From Desulfurobacterium thermolithotrophum DSM 11699 (GTDB taxonomy: Bacteria; Aquificota; Aquificia; Desulfurobacteriales; Desulfurobacteriaceae): DNA of 64,000 bases. Both the position numbers and the translations under genes were made by a program. The stretch lies in assembly GCF_000191045.1 (NCBI RefSeq), contig NC_015185.1, forward strand, positions 812,501 to 876,500. The letters are read 5' to 3'. Under the pieces are notes generated by a model that saw only the letters and a list, made by a program, of their open reading frames with translations, searched no databases and was not told the origin of the DNA. Shown here piece by piece: positions 33,934 to 43,500 of the stretch. How positions within the stretch are numbered: position 1 is the first letter of the stretch; every line of letters starts with the position of its first letter.

Positions 33934-35127
33934 CTAACAGGTAGCACCGCTACATTGGGACGGTTGGCAGCGCCCCACTGGGAGGGATATACCACTCCCA
34001 GTCCCGACTTCTCCTCTTTGGAGAGAAGCCAGATAGTTTTTAACTATGTTCCTGCTGGCGTTAAGGTCAGCGTTAAGGGAGTAACTACAATGTTTGCAGA
34101 CAAAGTGAGACTGGTCAATTCGGTTAGAACGAGAAATGTGTCCGCATCTGCTACACTTTTGAGAGGTGTAGCGTGCATCTACATAAACCACTCTTATTCC
34201 CTTAGCTTGAGCTTTATACTCTATAAACTGCTGGAGCTGTGCAAAGTTCCAGCTGTGTATCCAGCGTCTATTTTGCTTGTTAACCTTAATCCTTTTCCTG
34301 ATTCCTTTGAGCTTCTCAAGGACAATTACTCCACCAGCAGGAACAAGGCTAACTATCTCCTTTGCTATCCTATGGTTAATAGCAGTCCGAAACCGTTTCT
34401 CCTTCTGGGAAAGTGTCTTGAGGTGCCTCTTTGCAGAAGGAGTGCCTTTGGACTGCAATCTCTTGCGAAGTGCAAAATATCTTTCGGAAACTGCCCTTAT
34501 GTGTCCCCCATCAAAGAACTTGTTAATTTTTCCGTCAGGAGTAGAAACTACCGCAAGGTTACGGAGACCAAGGTCAACTCCGACAAAGTAGTTAACAGGT
34601 TCTACATCGGGGAATTCCTTTTCACAGGTAATGTTGAGAAAGAACTTTTTAAGTCTCTTGTCATACTTGAGATTCGCAGAAGTAACTCTCCAGTCAAGGT
34701 ATTGCTTGAAGTAATCAGGAACTTTTACCTTAAACTTCTGTCTTCCTTTAACGGTAGCGAGGGAGACTTCTTCTCTTTCCAGCCAAACAGTATAGGAACG
34801 CCTATCATAACGGATAGCAGGATTGTTGCTCTGAGGACATTTGCTTTTGAGTCCTTTCTTCTTTCTCTTGATTGCAGATTTGAGGCTTTCAGTAGCTACA
34901 ACCCTTGCAGAAATAACGAGTTGAGAAGGGAGAGAGGTTTTTTCTCTTACCGTGTAATAGGTAAGTTTGTGGAGCTCAATCCCGTTCCAAGTTTTTGCAC
35001 TCCAACCAACTTTACAAGTATAGTTGTAGGCAAACTTATACTGCTCAATGGTTTCAAGGAGTGTTTGTTTCTGTTCTTCAGTAGGTTTAAGAACAAGTTT
35101 AAGAGTGCGTTGCAGTTTCATATTCAT
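33934..35127 (-). CDS. tnpB: TnpB RNA-guided nuclease, apparently intact (element B)
   Basis: A 397-residue protein of the IS605 OrfB/TnpB family, ancestral to Cas12. RuvC motif I is FVGVDLGLRNLAVVS, motif II IVLEKLKGIRKR (catalytic Glu), and motif III SLNADLNASRN (catalytic Asp). The Zn ribbon is complete (CSRCG and CKHC). The N-terminus MKLQRTLKLVLKPTEEQKQTL is typical. The C-terminal 30 residues overlap the right-end RNA hairpin region, as expected when the omega RNA comes from the tnpB 3' end. All catalytic residues are present, so it could be active. Confidence 0.93.
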   Translation of the reverse strand: MNMKLQRTLKLVLKPTEEQKQTLLETIEQYKFAYNYTCKVGWSAKTWNGIELHKLTYYTVREKTSLPSQLVISARVVATESLKSAIKRKKKGLKSKCPQSNNPAIRYDRRSYTVWLEREEVSLATVKGRQKFKVKVPDYFKQYLDWRVTSANLKYDKRLKKFFLNITCEKEFPDVEPVNYFVGVDLGLRNLAVVSTPDGKINKFFDGGHIRAVSERYFALRKRLQSKGTPSAKRHLKTLSQKEKRFRTAINHRIAKEIVSLVPAGGVIVLEKLKGIRKRIKVNKQNRRWIHSWNFAQLQQFIEYKAQAKGIRVVYVDARYTSQKCSRCGHISRSNRIDQSHFVCKHCSYSLNADLNASRNIVKNYLASLQRGEVGTGSGISLPVGRCQPSQCSGATC

Positions 35128-35158
35128 ATATTACTTCAATACCTGCAAACTTTCAAGT

Positions 35159-35199
35159 GCGGTCTCTTCCTCTCCCTGACGGAAGGGGTCTCCAACCGC
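35159..35199. repeat. Left-end hairpin of element B
   Basis: Outer arms GCGGT/ACCGC enclose an inner imperfect palindrome around CTCCCTGACGGAAGGGG. The same sequence bounds element D at 62729-62769, and a related hairpin bounds element C at 47387-47431. Confidence 0.75.
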
Positions 35200-35213
35200 A
35201 AGGAGGAAAAAAG

Positions 35214-35876
35214 ATGAACATGAATAATTCTGTGTTACCAAAAATAGACTATTCTGTTTTAAAAGCTACAGCTACAGAAAGTGATATTATTGAAGCTGCT
35301 AAAGATACTGAAAAATTTAACTTTGCTACGCTCTGTGTATTTCCAAAACATATAGAAATAGCTAGGAAGATACTTCCAGAAAAGAAAGTCTCTACAGTTA
35401 TTGGTTTTCCTCTTTCTCCTATTCCATTAAGTTTAAAGCTTAAGGAAATTGAATTTTCTTTAGAAAAAGGAGCAGGAGAGTTTGACATAGTAGTTAACCT
35501 GAGTGCTATTAAGGAAAAAAACTGGACTGAAGTTGAAAAAGAGTTAAAAGAAATTCGTAAACTGACAGACAAAAAGGTAATTAAGCTTATATTTGAATGC
35601 TGCTATTTAACAGAAGAGGAAAAAAGAGTCCTTTGTAAATTAGCTATCGAAAACGGCTGGGATTACTTAAAAACATCTACAGGTTATGGAAAGTACGGTG
35701 CTAAAGGTGAGGATGTAAAACTTCTTGTTAGCTGTTCACAAGGTAGAGCAAAAGTAAAGGCTTCTGGAGGTATTCGAAATCTTGAATCTACACTTAAATT
35801 TATAGAACTTGGAGCAGACAGAATAGGTACTAGTGCTGGTAAAGAGATTGCTTATGAAGTGTTGCATTGTAGGTAA
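35214..35876 (+). CDS. deoC: Deoxyribose-phosphate aldolase
   Basis: Cleaves 2-deoxyribose-5-phosphate to acetaldehyde and glyceraldehyde-3-phosphate. The 220-residue TIM barrel has FATLCVFPKH, VIGFPLSP, EFDIVVNLSAIK (catalytic Asp), KLIFECCYL and the Schiff-base lysine in DYLKTSTGYG. ATG 35214 follows AAGGAGG. The frame extends to 35157, but those codons belong to the tnpB element end. The RBS and the first codons are identical to those of the TPR gene next to element D, suggesting the element end supplies the translation start. It overlaps ribF. Confidence 0.93.
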   Translation: MNMNNSVLPKIDYSVLKATATESDIIEAAKDTEKFNFATLCVFPKHIEIARKILPEKKVSTVIGFPLSPIPLSLKLKEIEFSLEKGAGEFDIVVNLSAIKEKNWTEVEKELKEIRKLTDKKVIKLIFECCYLTEEEKRVLCKLAIENGWDYLKTSTGYGKYGAKGEDVKLLVSCSQGRAKVKASGGIRNLESTLKFIELGADRIGTSAGKEIAYEVLHCR

Positions 35877-36684
35877 ATTTGAATCTTTCCACAAAGGACA
35901 TCAGTCTCTTATAAAAGAGGCAAAAGAAAAGTGTAACGAAGTCTTTATTATCTCAATAAAAAAGTGGAAAGATGGAATTTTTTCTGATAAAGAAAGAGAG
36001 CTCCTTGCTGAAAAATTCAAAGTAAAACTAATAACTTTCAACTTTGAAGAAATAAAAGATTTAACCCCAGAAGAGTTCTTTTTGAAATTAAAAGAAGCTG
36101 GATGCCAAAAGCTTTTTGCTGGAGAAGATTGGAAATTTGGTAAAGGAAGAGCTGGAAATATATTTACTGCACAAGAGCTTGGAAAAAAACTTGAAATAGA
36201 GGTAAAAGTCCTTCCAATCAAGAAGTTCAATGGAAAAAAAATAGGTACCAGCGAAATTCGGAAACTATTACAGGAAGGAAAGATATCTGAAGCTAACAAA
36301 CTTTTGGGATTTAACTATTTTTGCTTAGGAAAGGTTAAGGAAGGAAACAAACTTGGTAGAAAAATAGGATTTCCAACTTTAAATATAGAACCTGAAAAAG
36401 AGTTATTAATGCCAAATGGTGTTTATGAAGTTAGAGTCATTGTAGATAGCAAACACTTTAAAGGAATAGCAAATCTTGGGAAAAGGCCAACAGTTAGTTC
36501 TGCAGGAAAGAAAGTCTTAGAAGTTCATGTACCTGATATTTTACTTCCAGAGCTCTATGGAAAGGAGTTAAAGATTGAGTTCTTAAAGTTTTTAAGGTCT
36601 GAAAAAAAGTTTTCTTCTATTGAAGAACTAAAAACACAGATTAAATTAGATGTAGAAAACCTAAAACGTCTTTGGAGGAGTTAG
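35854..36684 (+). CDS. ribF: Bifunctional riboflavin kinase / FAD synthetase
   Basis: Makes FMN and then FAD. The N-terminal nucleotidyltransferase domain has GKFESFHKGHQSLI (the HxGH motif as HKGH), FAGEDWKFGKGRAGN and IGTSEIRKLLQEG. The C-terminal flavokinase domain has GRKIGFPTLNI and PNGVYEVRV. ATG 35854 gives 276 residues and a normal N-terminus; GTG 35833 would add seven. It overlaps deoC by 23 nt and ends 1 nt before era, so the three genes form an operon. Confidence 0.93.
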   Translation: MKCCIVGKFESFHKGHQSLIKEAKEKCNEVFIISIKKWKDGIFSDKERELLAEKFKVKLITFNFEEIKDLTPEEFFLKLKEAGCQKLFAGEDWKFGKGRAGNIFTAQELGKKLEIEVKVLPIKKFNGKKIGTSEIRKLLQEGKISEANKLLGFNYFCLGKVKEGNKLGRKIGFPTLNIEPEKELLMPNGVYEVRVIVDSKHFKGIANLGKRPTVSSAGKKVLEVHVPDILLPELYGKELKIEFLKFLRSEKKFSSIEELKTQIKLDVENLKRLWRS

Positions 36685-36685
36685 A

Positions 36686-37606
36686 TTGGAAGAACAAAAA
36701 GAAAAGTTTAAGTCAGGTTATGTTGCTATTTTAGGAAGGCCAAATGTAGGTAAATCAACTTTACTTAATAGTTTTCTTGGAACAAAAGTTGCTATTGTTA
36801 CAGATAAACCACAAACTACCAGACATAGAATTATTGGCGTTAAACATCTTAAAGATGCGCAAATTGTTTTTCTTGATACTCCTGGAATTCATAAGGAAAA
36901 GTTTGAGCTTAACCGTTATATGAACGAAATAGCTTTCGGTGTAATTCCGGATGCTGACATAATTTTATTCTTAATTGATGCAAGATCTGGTTTTACAGAA
37001 GTTGATAAAAAAATTCTTCAAAAGATAGGAGAAGAGAAAAGAAAAGATACAAAAGTAATTGTAGTTATTAACAAAATAGACGGAGTTCCAAAGGAAGAAC
37101 TCCTTCCTTTAATAGACGAAATTCATAAAGAATTTCCTTTTGTTAGTGATATAGTTCCCCTTTCTGCTACAAGAGGAACAAACCTTGATAGATTATTAGA
37201 TCTTTTGGTTAAGTATCTTCCGGAAGGTCCTAAGTACTATGAAGACCATATGTTGACTGATATGCCCTTAGAGCAGTATGTAGCAGAAATAATTAGAGAA
37301 AAAATAATGCTCCTTACAAGAGAAGAAGTTCCTCACGCAGTTACAGTTCAAGTTTTAAACATTCAACCGGGAGACAAAGATCCTAACATGTTGGTTATAG
37401 ATGCTGATATAGTTGTAGAAAAGGATTCTCAGAAAGCCATTGTAATTGGTAAAGGAGGACAGAGACTTAAACGAATTGGCAAGTTAGCAAGAGAAGAGCT
37501 TGAGCAACTTCTTGGAAAAAGAGTTTATCTTCGTCTCTGGGTAAAAGTTAAAGAAGGATGGAGAGATAGATTAGACCAACTTAGAGGTCTTGGTTATTCT
37601 TATTAA
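36686..37606 (+). CDS. era: GTPase Era
   Basis: Essential GTPase in 16S rRNA maturation and 30S assembly. The 306-residue protein has G1 GRPNVGKST, G2 QTTRHRIIG, G3 DTPGIH, G4 NKID and G5 SATRGTN. The C-terminal KH domain contains VIGKGGQRLKRIGKLAREELEQ. TTG 36686 is the start, with GGAGGAG 5 nt upstream. It is followed by a small membrane protein gene. Confidence 0.97.
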   Translation: MEEQKEKFKSGYVAILGRPNVGKSTLLNSFLGTKVAIVTDKPQTTRHRIIGVKHLKDAQIVFLDTPGIHKEKFELNRYMNEIAFGVIPDADIILFLIDARSGFTEVDKKILQKIGEEKRKDTKVIVVINKIDGVPKEELLPLIDEIHKEFPFVSDIVPLSATRGTNLDRLLDLLVKYLPEGPKYYEDHMLTDMPLEQYVAEIIREKIMLLTREEVPHAVTVQVLNIQPGDKDPNMLVIDADIVVEKDSQKAIVIGKGGQRLKRIGKLAREELEQLLGKRVYLRLWVKVKEGWRDRLDQLRGLGYSY

Positions 37607-37619
37607 AGGAGTAAAAGTT

Positions 37620-38030
37620 ATGAATTCCCTATTGAAAGCATTTTTTGTCTACGCTTACTCATTTGTAGCTATCTTTATGCTTAATAGTTTAATTATTGCT
37701 TTACTTTTAAAAGTAGGAGTTAGCCTTACTTTTGGAAGAGTATTTAGCTTTATTATAACTCCTCTTGTTCTTTTCTTTACTTATAAGATATCAGTAAAGA
37801 AGTTTATTGACTTTCCTATAGACGAAGAAAAAATTTCTAAAGCATGGCTTTTTCAGTTTATTCCGTTTTTCCTAGTTTCTTTAGTGCTTTTTAGGATTTT
37901 ATCGACTCTTATTCCTAAGCCGTCCTTGATGGTTTTTGTTTTTCTGAATTTAGAGCTCTTTGTTATCTACATTACTTTTAAATTCTCTGTAGAAAAAATC
38001 TTAAAAACTAAAGGTAAAGAGAGAAGATGA
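37620..38030 (+). CDS. Small integral membrane protein of unknown function
   Basis: A 136-residue protein with about four hydrophobic helices (about residues 5-28, 35-52, 72-93, 100-122) and a basic C-terminal tail ending KTKGKERR. I do not recognise the family and see no catalytic motif. ATG 37620 follows AAAGGAG; the open frame to 37590 lies in the era 3' end. It overlaps the next gene by ATGA, so it belongs to the era operon. Confidence 0.7.
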   Translation: MNSLLKAFFVYAYSFVAIFMLNSLIIALLLKVGVSLTFGRVFSFIITPLVLFFTYKISVKKFIDFPIDEEKISKAWLFQFIPFFLVSLVLFRILSTLIPKPSLMVFVFLNLELFVIYITFKFSVEKILKTKGKERR

Positions 38031-38743
38031 GACTGGATAAACTTCTTGCAGATTCAGGATTTGGAACCCGTTCTCAAGTTAAGAGATTGATAAAAAAGGG
38101 CTTTGTCACAGTAAATGGAGAAACTATAAAAGATCCTTCTTTCAATGTAGATCCTCAAAAAGATGAAGTTTTAGTTGATGGTGAACTTGTTGAATATGAA
38201 AAGGATTACTATCTAATACTTCATAAACCTCAAGGTTATATCACTTCTACAAAAGATAGACAGATGACTGTTATGGAGTTAATTGCAGATATTCCAAGGT
38301 TTGAAAGACTTTTTCCTGTTGGAAGGCTTGACAAAGATGCAGAAGGGTTACTCCTTATAACAAACGATGGAGAACTTGCACATCGTTTAACTCATCCAAA
38401 GTGGAAAGTTCCAAAAGTTTACTTTGTTGTAGTTGAAGGTAAACTGAATGAAGAAAATTTAGAGCCTTTAAAGAAAGGTATTGAGCTTAAAGATTTCAGA
38501 GCAAAACCTGCAAAGGTAAGAATATTAAAGGCAGAGGAAAGTGAATCAGAAGCAGAAATAGAAATTACTGAAGGCAAATACCATCAGGTAAAGAGAATGT
38601 TTGAAAAAATAGGTCATCCTGTAAAATACCTAAGAAGAATCCAGTTTGGAAACCTTAAATTAGGTAATCTTCCCGTTGGTGAGTATAGATTTTTAACTAA
38701 AGAAGAACTAAAGGAGTTAAAAAAATCAGTAGGACTTGAGTAA
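38027..38743 (+). CDS. RsuA/RluB-family rRNA pseudouridine synthase, second copy
   Basis: A 238-residue paralogue of the protein at 31523-32281. It has an S4 domain (MRLDKLLADSGFGTRSQVKRLI), the catalytic loop GRLDKDAEGLLLITNDGEL, and KPQGYITSTKDRQMTVMELI. The last segment, where RluB has a longer insert, is closer to RsuA, so 16S U516 is a possible target (inference). It overlaps the upstream membrane gene by 4 nt and the convergent PHP gene by 18 nt. Confidence 0.9.
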   Translation: MRLDKLLADSGFGTRSQVKRLIKKGFVTVNGETIKDPSFNVDPQKDEVLVDGELVEYEKDYYLILHKPQGYITSTKDRQMTVMELIADIPRFERLFPVGRLDKDAEGLLLITNDGELAHRLTHPKWKVPKVYFVVVEGKLNEENLEPLKKGIELKDFRAKPAKVRILKAEESESEAEIEITEGKYHQVKRMFEKIGHPVKYLRRIQFGNLKLGNLPVGEYRFLTKEELKELKKSVGLE

Positions 38744-39397
38744 TTGCTTTTTGCAGTTTTCAACAATTTTTTCACTGTTAATAAAGCACTCTTCAACTTC
38801 TTGAATTGTTAGTCCTGCTCCAATTCCAACCTTTATCGCAAAGCTTCTTGGTATTAAATCTCCTGGGGAATGAGTATCTGTATTGATAACAAGTTTTGCG
38901 CCAATTTCTTTAGCAAGTTTTGCCACATGGCCGTTTGTTATGTTATGTCCTTTTCTTGATGTTATTTCAAGATAAATACCATTTTCCACTGCAAGTTCAA
39001 CTTCCTCTTTTGTTATTAGTCCTGGATGAGCAAGAATATCTGCTTTCCCTTCAATTGCAGCTCTGTTTGTTCCAGAAGCAACAGGCTCAACAACAGTTTC
39101 TCCATGAACAACTACTAATTTGGCTCCTGTTTCTCTACACTTTTGAATCAATTCAGGAATCTTAACAGGAGGAACATGGGTAATTTCAACTCCAGGAATA
39201 ACTGTTAAAGATGTGTTTTCATTTAAAATATCCACTGTTTCATAAAGCCTTTCAAGAACAAACCTGTAGTTTGAATAATCAACGTGATCTGTTATTGCCA
39301 GAGCTCTATATCCTATACTTTCAGCTCTTCTTACAAGTTCACTTGGAATGAGTTCTCCATCGCTAAAGATTGTGTGGGTATGTAGATCTATCATCAA
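38726..39397 (-). CDS. PHP-domain metal-dependent hydrolase
   Basis: A 223-residue PHP-family phosphoesterase. Metal-binding motifs are visible: DLHTHTIFSDGEL at the N-terminus, ITDHVDYSN, the His in VVHGET, DILAHPGL and NTDTHSPGD. This length and layout fit the YcdX/histidinol-phosphatase-like group. The substrate is not evident. It is convergent with the pseudouridine synthase gene, overlapping its end by 18 nt. Confidence 0.85.
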   Translation of the reverse strand: MMIDLHTHTIFSDGELIPSELVRRAESIGYRALAITDHVDYSNYRFVLERLYETVDILNENTSLTVIPGVEITHVPPVKIPELIQKCRETGAKLVVVHGETVVEPVASGTNRAAIEGKADILAHPGLITKEEVELAVENGIYLEITSRKGHNITNGHVAKLAKEIGAKLVINTDTHSPGDLIPRSFAIKVGIGAGLTIQEVEECFINSEKIVENCKKQLLKSY

Positions 39398-39471
39398 AAT
39401 TCCTTTTAATCTTCAAATTTTTTGGAATTATAAGTCGAAAGCTTCCCAATATCAAATATATGATAACCATT

Positions 39472-39960
39472 TTATCTTGATTGGGCAAGAATTATCCATA
39501 CTGGTGATGGAAAATCATTATTAGGTGTAGCATTGGGACAATCTAAGTCTTGAAGTTCATATCCCTGAAAACTTTTTTTATAGTAAATTGTATCCGTTTC
39601 ACTCTGATAGGCATAGATTTTATCTCCCATTTTGTGTTTTGTGCAAAAGTTTGCATAATCTCTATATACCTTAGCTACTGCTTTAATATTCTTAGATAAG
39701 TATCTATGCTCAAACTCTCCAACTTTAACAACATTTTCTGAAGTAATATTAAAAGTAGAAAAAGCTATAAAGTTTTGATTAATAGAATAGTACGAAAGTT
39801 CATCATTAATTAAGTTTTTTAAATCATATAAAGCATTGTTATCGTAAGCATTTATTCTAAACAACCTATAACTTACAATAGATATAGAAAACAAAATAGA
39901 TATTACAGTAATTACAATTAAAAGCTCAATGAGTGTAAATCCCTCATTTTTTATTTTCAT
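39472..39960 (-). CDS. Type IV pilin-like prepilin
   Basis: A 162-residue prepilin with a short basic leader and the cleavage site EGFTLIELLIVITVISILFS, then a soluble domain with two cysteines near the C-terminus. It probably forms a minor subunit of a pilus. It lies 74 nt downstream of a second pilin, in the same orientation, with a hairpin between them. Upstream ATTAAAAATG has no strong RBS. No assembly genes are close. Confidence 0.82.
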   Translation of the reverse strand: MKIKNEGFTLIELLIVITVISILFSISIVSYRLFRINAYDNNALYDLKNLINDELSYYSINQNFIAFSTFNITSENVVKVGEFEHRYLSKNIKAVAKVYRDYANFCTKHKMGDKIYAYQSETDTIYYKKSFQGYELQDLDCPNATPNNDFPSPVWIILAQSR

Positions 39961-39990
39961 TTTTAATTCCCAAAACTATTAGAAAAGAAA

Positions 39991-40008
39991 GGAGGGAATT
40001 TCCCCTCC
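39991..40008 (-). terminator. Hairpin after the major pilin gene
   Basis: GGAGGG/CCCTCC stem followed on the minus strand by TTTCTTTTCT, 27 nt after the pilin stop. It should make the upstream pilin more abundant than the downstream one. Confidence 0.6.
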
Positions 40009-40034
40009 TCTTCTACAAATAGAAATATTCAATA

Positions 40035-40466
40035 TTAGTAGGAAATAGCACTGCTCTTGTGGTTACATATTGTTGAATTATTTTCATAAAAAGTTGGTTC
40101 TCCACCTTCTGTGGAATTATAGTAAACACAATCGTTATTTCCAAAATGCTCATTATAAACTTCTAAAGTAAATGAGTTATTATTTGGAACATTAATGTAA
40201 ATTTTGTTACCTTTAGAAGTTTTGATTCCCAGTTTTGTTCCGTTATCTGTGTAATTATCGTTCTCTGCAAAGTAAGCTTCTTCTGCAGCAATTACATTGT
40301 GAGCATCAGACTTCATAGCCGCAATATATGCCTTCTCCTTATACTTACTAAACTGAGGCACTGCAATTGCTGCTAAGATTGCTATAATAGCAATAACAAT
40401 GAGAAGCTCAACAAGTGTAAACCCTTTTCTTAACTCTTTACTTCTTAACGATTTCTTCACCAACAT
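40035..40466 (-). CDS. pilA: Type IV major pilin (PilA-like)
   Basis: A 143-residue prepilin. The leader MLVKKSLRSKELRKG is followed by FTLVELLIVIAIIAILAAIAVPQF, the classic N-methylated helix with Glu5. Residues 45-60 (AYIAAMKSDAHNVIAAEEAYF) continue the helix, and a Cys pair near the end (NDCVYYN, STICNHK) should form the D-loop disulfide. ATG 40466 has an AGGAGG RBS. It lies between the activator gene and a second pilin on the same strand. Confidence 0.9.
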   Translation of the reverse strand: MLVKKSLRSKELRKGFTLVELLIVIAIIAILAAIAVPQFSKYKEKAYIAAMKSDAHNVIAAEEAYFAENDNYTDNGTKLGIKTSKGNKIYINVPNNNSFTLEVYNEHFGNNDCVYYNSTEGGEPTFYENNSTICNHKSSAISY

Positions 40467-40521
40467 AAAACCTCCTCCTTTTAAAATTTTTTTGTACTTT
40501 TAAAAGTATATCAAAAGTATA

Positions 40522-43500
40522 TCACTTTTTCGTATATAACTTTTTTCTCATTCTATCTTTTAAAAAGTAATCTATCGTTTCTACTCTAATCTTTATAGAA
40601 CCGGCAGGACGGTTTTCATCTATCTCGTGAAACGTAAAGTAAGGAGTATTACTCTTCTCCATAATTTCTTCAATTAAAGAATAAATTGGAGCATCATGAC
40701 CACATCTAAAGTTTGACAAATCAAGAACTGCAAGATTAGGATGTCCTGCTGCATATAAAGCACCCCATACTTTTTTGTTTGTATTTTCACTGTATGCTTT
40801 TTTCCAAACATCTCTTATCTTGAATGGATCTCTTTCTTTGAATACTTTCTTTAAAAATTCTTCCTTGGTAGGTAAGGACTCTATCGTTAAAATTGGATAT
40901 CCTCTCTTTTGGAGCTCTTCCAATATTCCGTGATTGATACCTGGATCGTTATGATAAGGTCTTCCAAGAACAAGAATACCTATTCTGTTCTCACTTCCTA
41001 ACATTTTTAGAACTTTTTCTCCTAAACTCCTCATTTCATTCTGATACTGCTTTAAAGCTTTAAAACCTTCCTTGATTGCATTTTTATTCTCAGTCTTAGT
41101 AATTTTTAGTATATCCTTAAAAGCTTCGTACATTTCGTATTCAAGGAGCCCTTCATCATGAAAGTGAAGTATAGGGTCTACAAACTCTATTCCGTTTTCT
41201 TTAAAACTATCTTTTTCTTTCGTTAAGACTGCTTTTACTGAAATTGGAGTTCCCGTTACGGTTGGACAAGCATGGGAACCTTCAGAATCTTTGAAAGAAG
41301 GAATGAGAGTTGCTATTTTCGGGAAAAAAATGACGCTAGGTTTCTTCTTTATCAAATTTCTTACATGTGCAAGAGCAACTTTGCTTGGAAAACACGGATC
41401 AATTGCACCACCTTTTAGTTCTTCTAAAACGAGTTTTTCTGAGGTGTAGTCTGAAAAAACTAAGTTTTTAACTCCTATAGATTCAAAATAACCTCTAAAA
41501 AATGGAGTAAGTGAGTAAAAGTTTAGGACTCTTGGAATTCCTACTTTCAAAGATTTTCTTTTTTCTATTATGTTTTTTCTCGAAATAATTCCAAATCTTG
41601 TAGCTTCATAAACTTCTTTGACCGGATAGCTTTTAAAAACTTTCATTGCTGATATTTCTTGAAGATTAGGGTTTTTTTCTTTTATCTTGTTTAAGAGTTT
41701 CAAGACTCTTTTAACATCTTCAATTTCTGTAACCGTTCCTTTTTCACAAGGAGCAATTATATATCTTTTAGTTTTTTCAGGAAGATTAACGTAGATAAAG
41801 GTTCTTTGACATCTATTTGTACAGAAATTACATCGTGTAGTTTCATCACTTTTAACTTCAAAGTCTAAACTCTCGAGGGCATCAAGTCCTATAAAGTTTG
41901 TTGTTCCGTTATATTGCCTTATTGATTCAATAGCTGTACCAAAAGCTCCTGCTTCTCCCGTTATTGGATGAACAAAGATTTCAGCATCCGGTACTTTTTC
42001 TTTTATGAAATCGTATTGAGCTTTTACAGCTGCAAGATTCTTTTGAGTTCCTCCTTGAAGAAGGAATCGTCTTCCAAGTTTTCTTAAGTTCGGTTCCTTA
42101 ACGACATAAAGCCAAATGTTTTTAGGAAGAACCTTTGCAAGTCCTGCCATTATCTCGTGAGGTTGCCAACCAAGCCTTTGGAAGTTAACTATGTCTTGTT
42201 CTAAAAAGACAGCACAACCAAAATTAAAACGGGGAACATAGTTAGCTTTAAAAGCAACATCTGCAAACTCTTCAACTTTGTAGCCAAACTTTTCAGCGGT
42301 TGACTGGAGAAAATAACCGTTTCCTGCAGAACACTGGGTGTTGAGCTTAAAATCTTTAACTTCTCCATTTTTCATTATCATTACTTTAATATCTTGACCG
42401 CCAACATCAACAATTACGTCAACGTCTTTAAAAAAATGTTTTGCAGATATTGTATGAGCAACTGTTTCAACAACCGCAACATCTGCTCCTATTGTTTCCT
42501 TCAGCATTTCCTTTGCGTATCCAGTGACACCAACAGAAAGAATTTGGAGCTGTGCACCTTTTTTTTCTATCTGATTTCTTAACTGCCTAACTACTTTTTT
42601 TACGTCTTCAAGAGGATTTCCGGCAGAAAGAGTATATGCTGTTGCTAACAACTTTCCATTTTCATCAACAAGGACTGCTTTTGTAGAAGTAGATCCGCCG
42701 TCAATTCCAAGAAATGCCTTTACCTTTTCACCTTTTTTAAATTCCTTAGGTCTAAAAGGTTTTATACTGTATCTTTTTCTAAATTCTTCAAGGTTTTCAC
42801 CTTCTTTGAGTAATCCTCTTTCTCCCATTTTAGCTTTCAAAATTGCTACCGAACGCTTTGAAAATTCTAAGAGTCCATCTTTTCCTTTATAATAGCTTTC
42901 TTCATGTTCTCCAAATAAAGCTGAGCCAAGAGCTGCGTAGTATTGAGAATTTGTAGGAAGTAAAACACTTTTGTCATCAAATGAAAGTCCCTTTTCCTTC
43001 CAAAGTTTTTCAAGATGGTACTTCCAACCTTCCACCAGAGCCGGAAAAAAAGTGTTTGGTCCTCCAAGTAGTAAAACAACAGGACGGAGAGTATGACCTC
43101 GAGTAAGAACTGCAAAATTTTGAATGATTATTGCATTAAAAAGAGAAATAAGAAGTTCATCTGATGGAATTCCAGCTTTTTGAAGACTGTTTATGTCCGT
43201 TTCTGCAAAAACTCCACACTTTGCTGCAACAGGATGAATTTTACTAGGATCAAAGCAAATAGATGTTGCAACTTCAGAAGGAATTTTCAATTTTGATATA
43301 ATTCTATCTATAGTAGCGCCAGTTCCTCCTGCGCATTTATCATTCATAGTAGTAATTTTTCTTTTCACATTCCCTGCTTCTATCCAAAAAATCATCTTTG
43401 CATCTTGTCCTCCGAGCTCTACAACGGAATTTACTTCGGGATGAAACTTTTCTACAGCAAGACTTACAGCATTTACTTCTTGAATAAACTTTACACTTAA

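Larger units (their letters stand above)
33893..35199 (-). mobile_element. tnpB-only IS200/IS605-type element B
   Basis: About 1.3 kb with one tnpB gene and no tnpA. The left end is the hairpin at 35159-35199 (outer arms GCGGT/ACCGC). The right end is a hairpin built on CTCCTTCTGTCAGGGAGGAG followed by TAGTTGAC, ending at 33893. It is inserted upstream of deoC in the opposite orientation. Element D at 62729-64000 is a near-identical copy. Confidence 0.8.

Noticed and set aside
33931-35217. Long plus-strand open frame (428 codons) opposite tnpB of element B
   Set aside because: It is the antisense shadow of an evident tnpB gene. It has no known motif, and the same shadow appears opposite element D.
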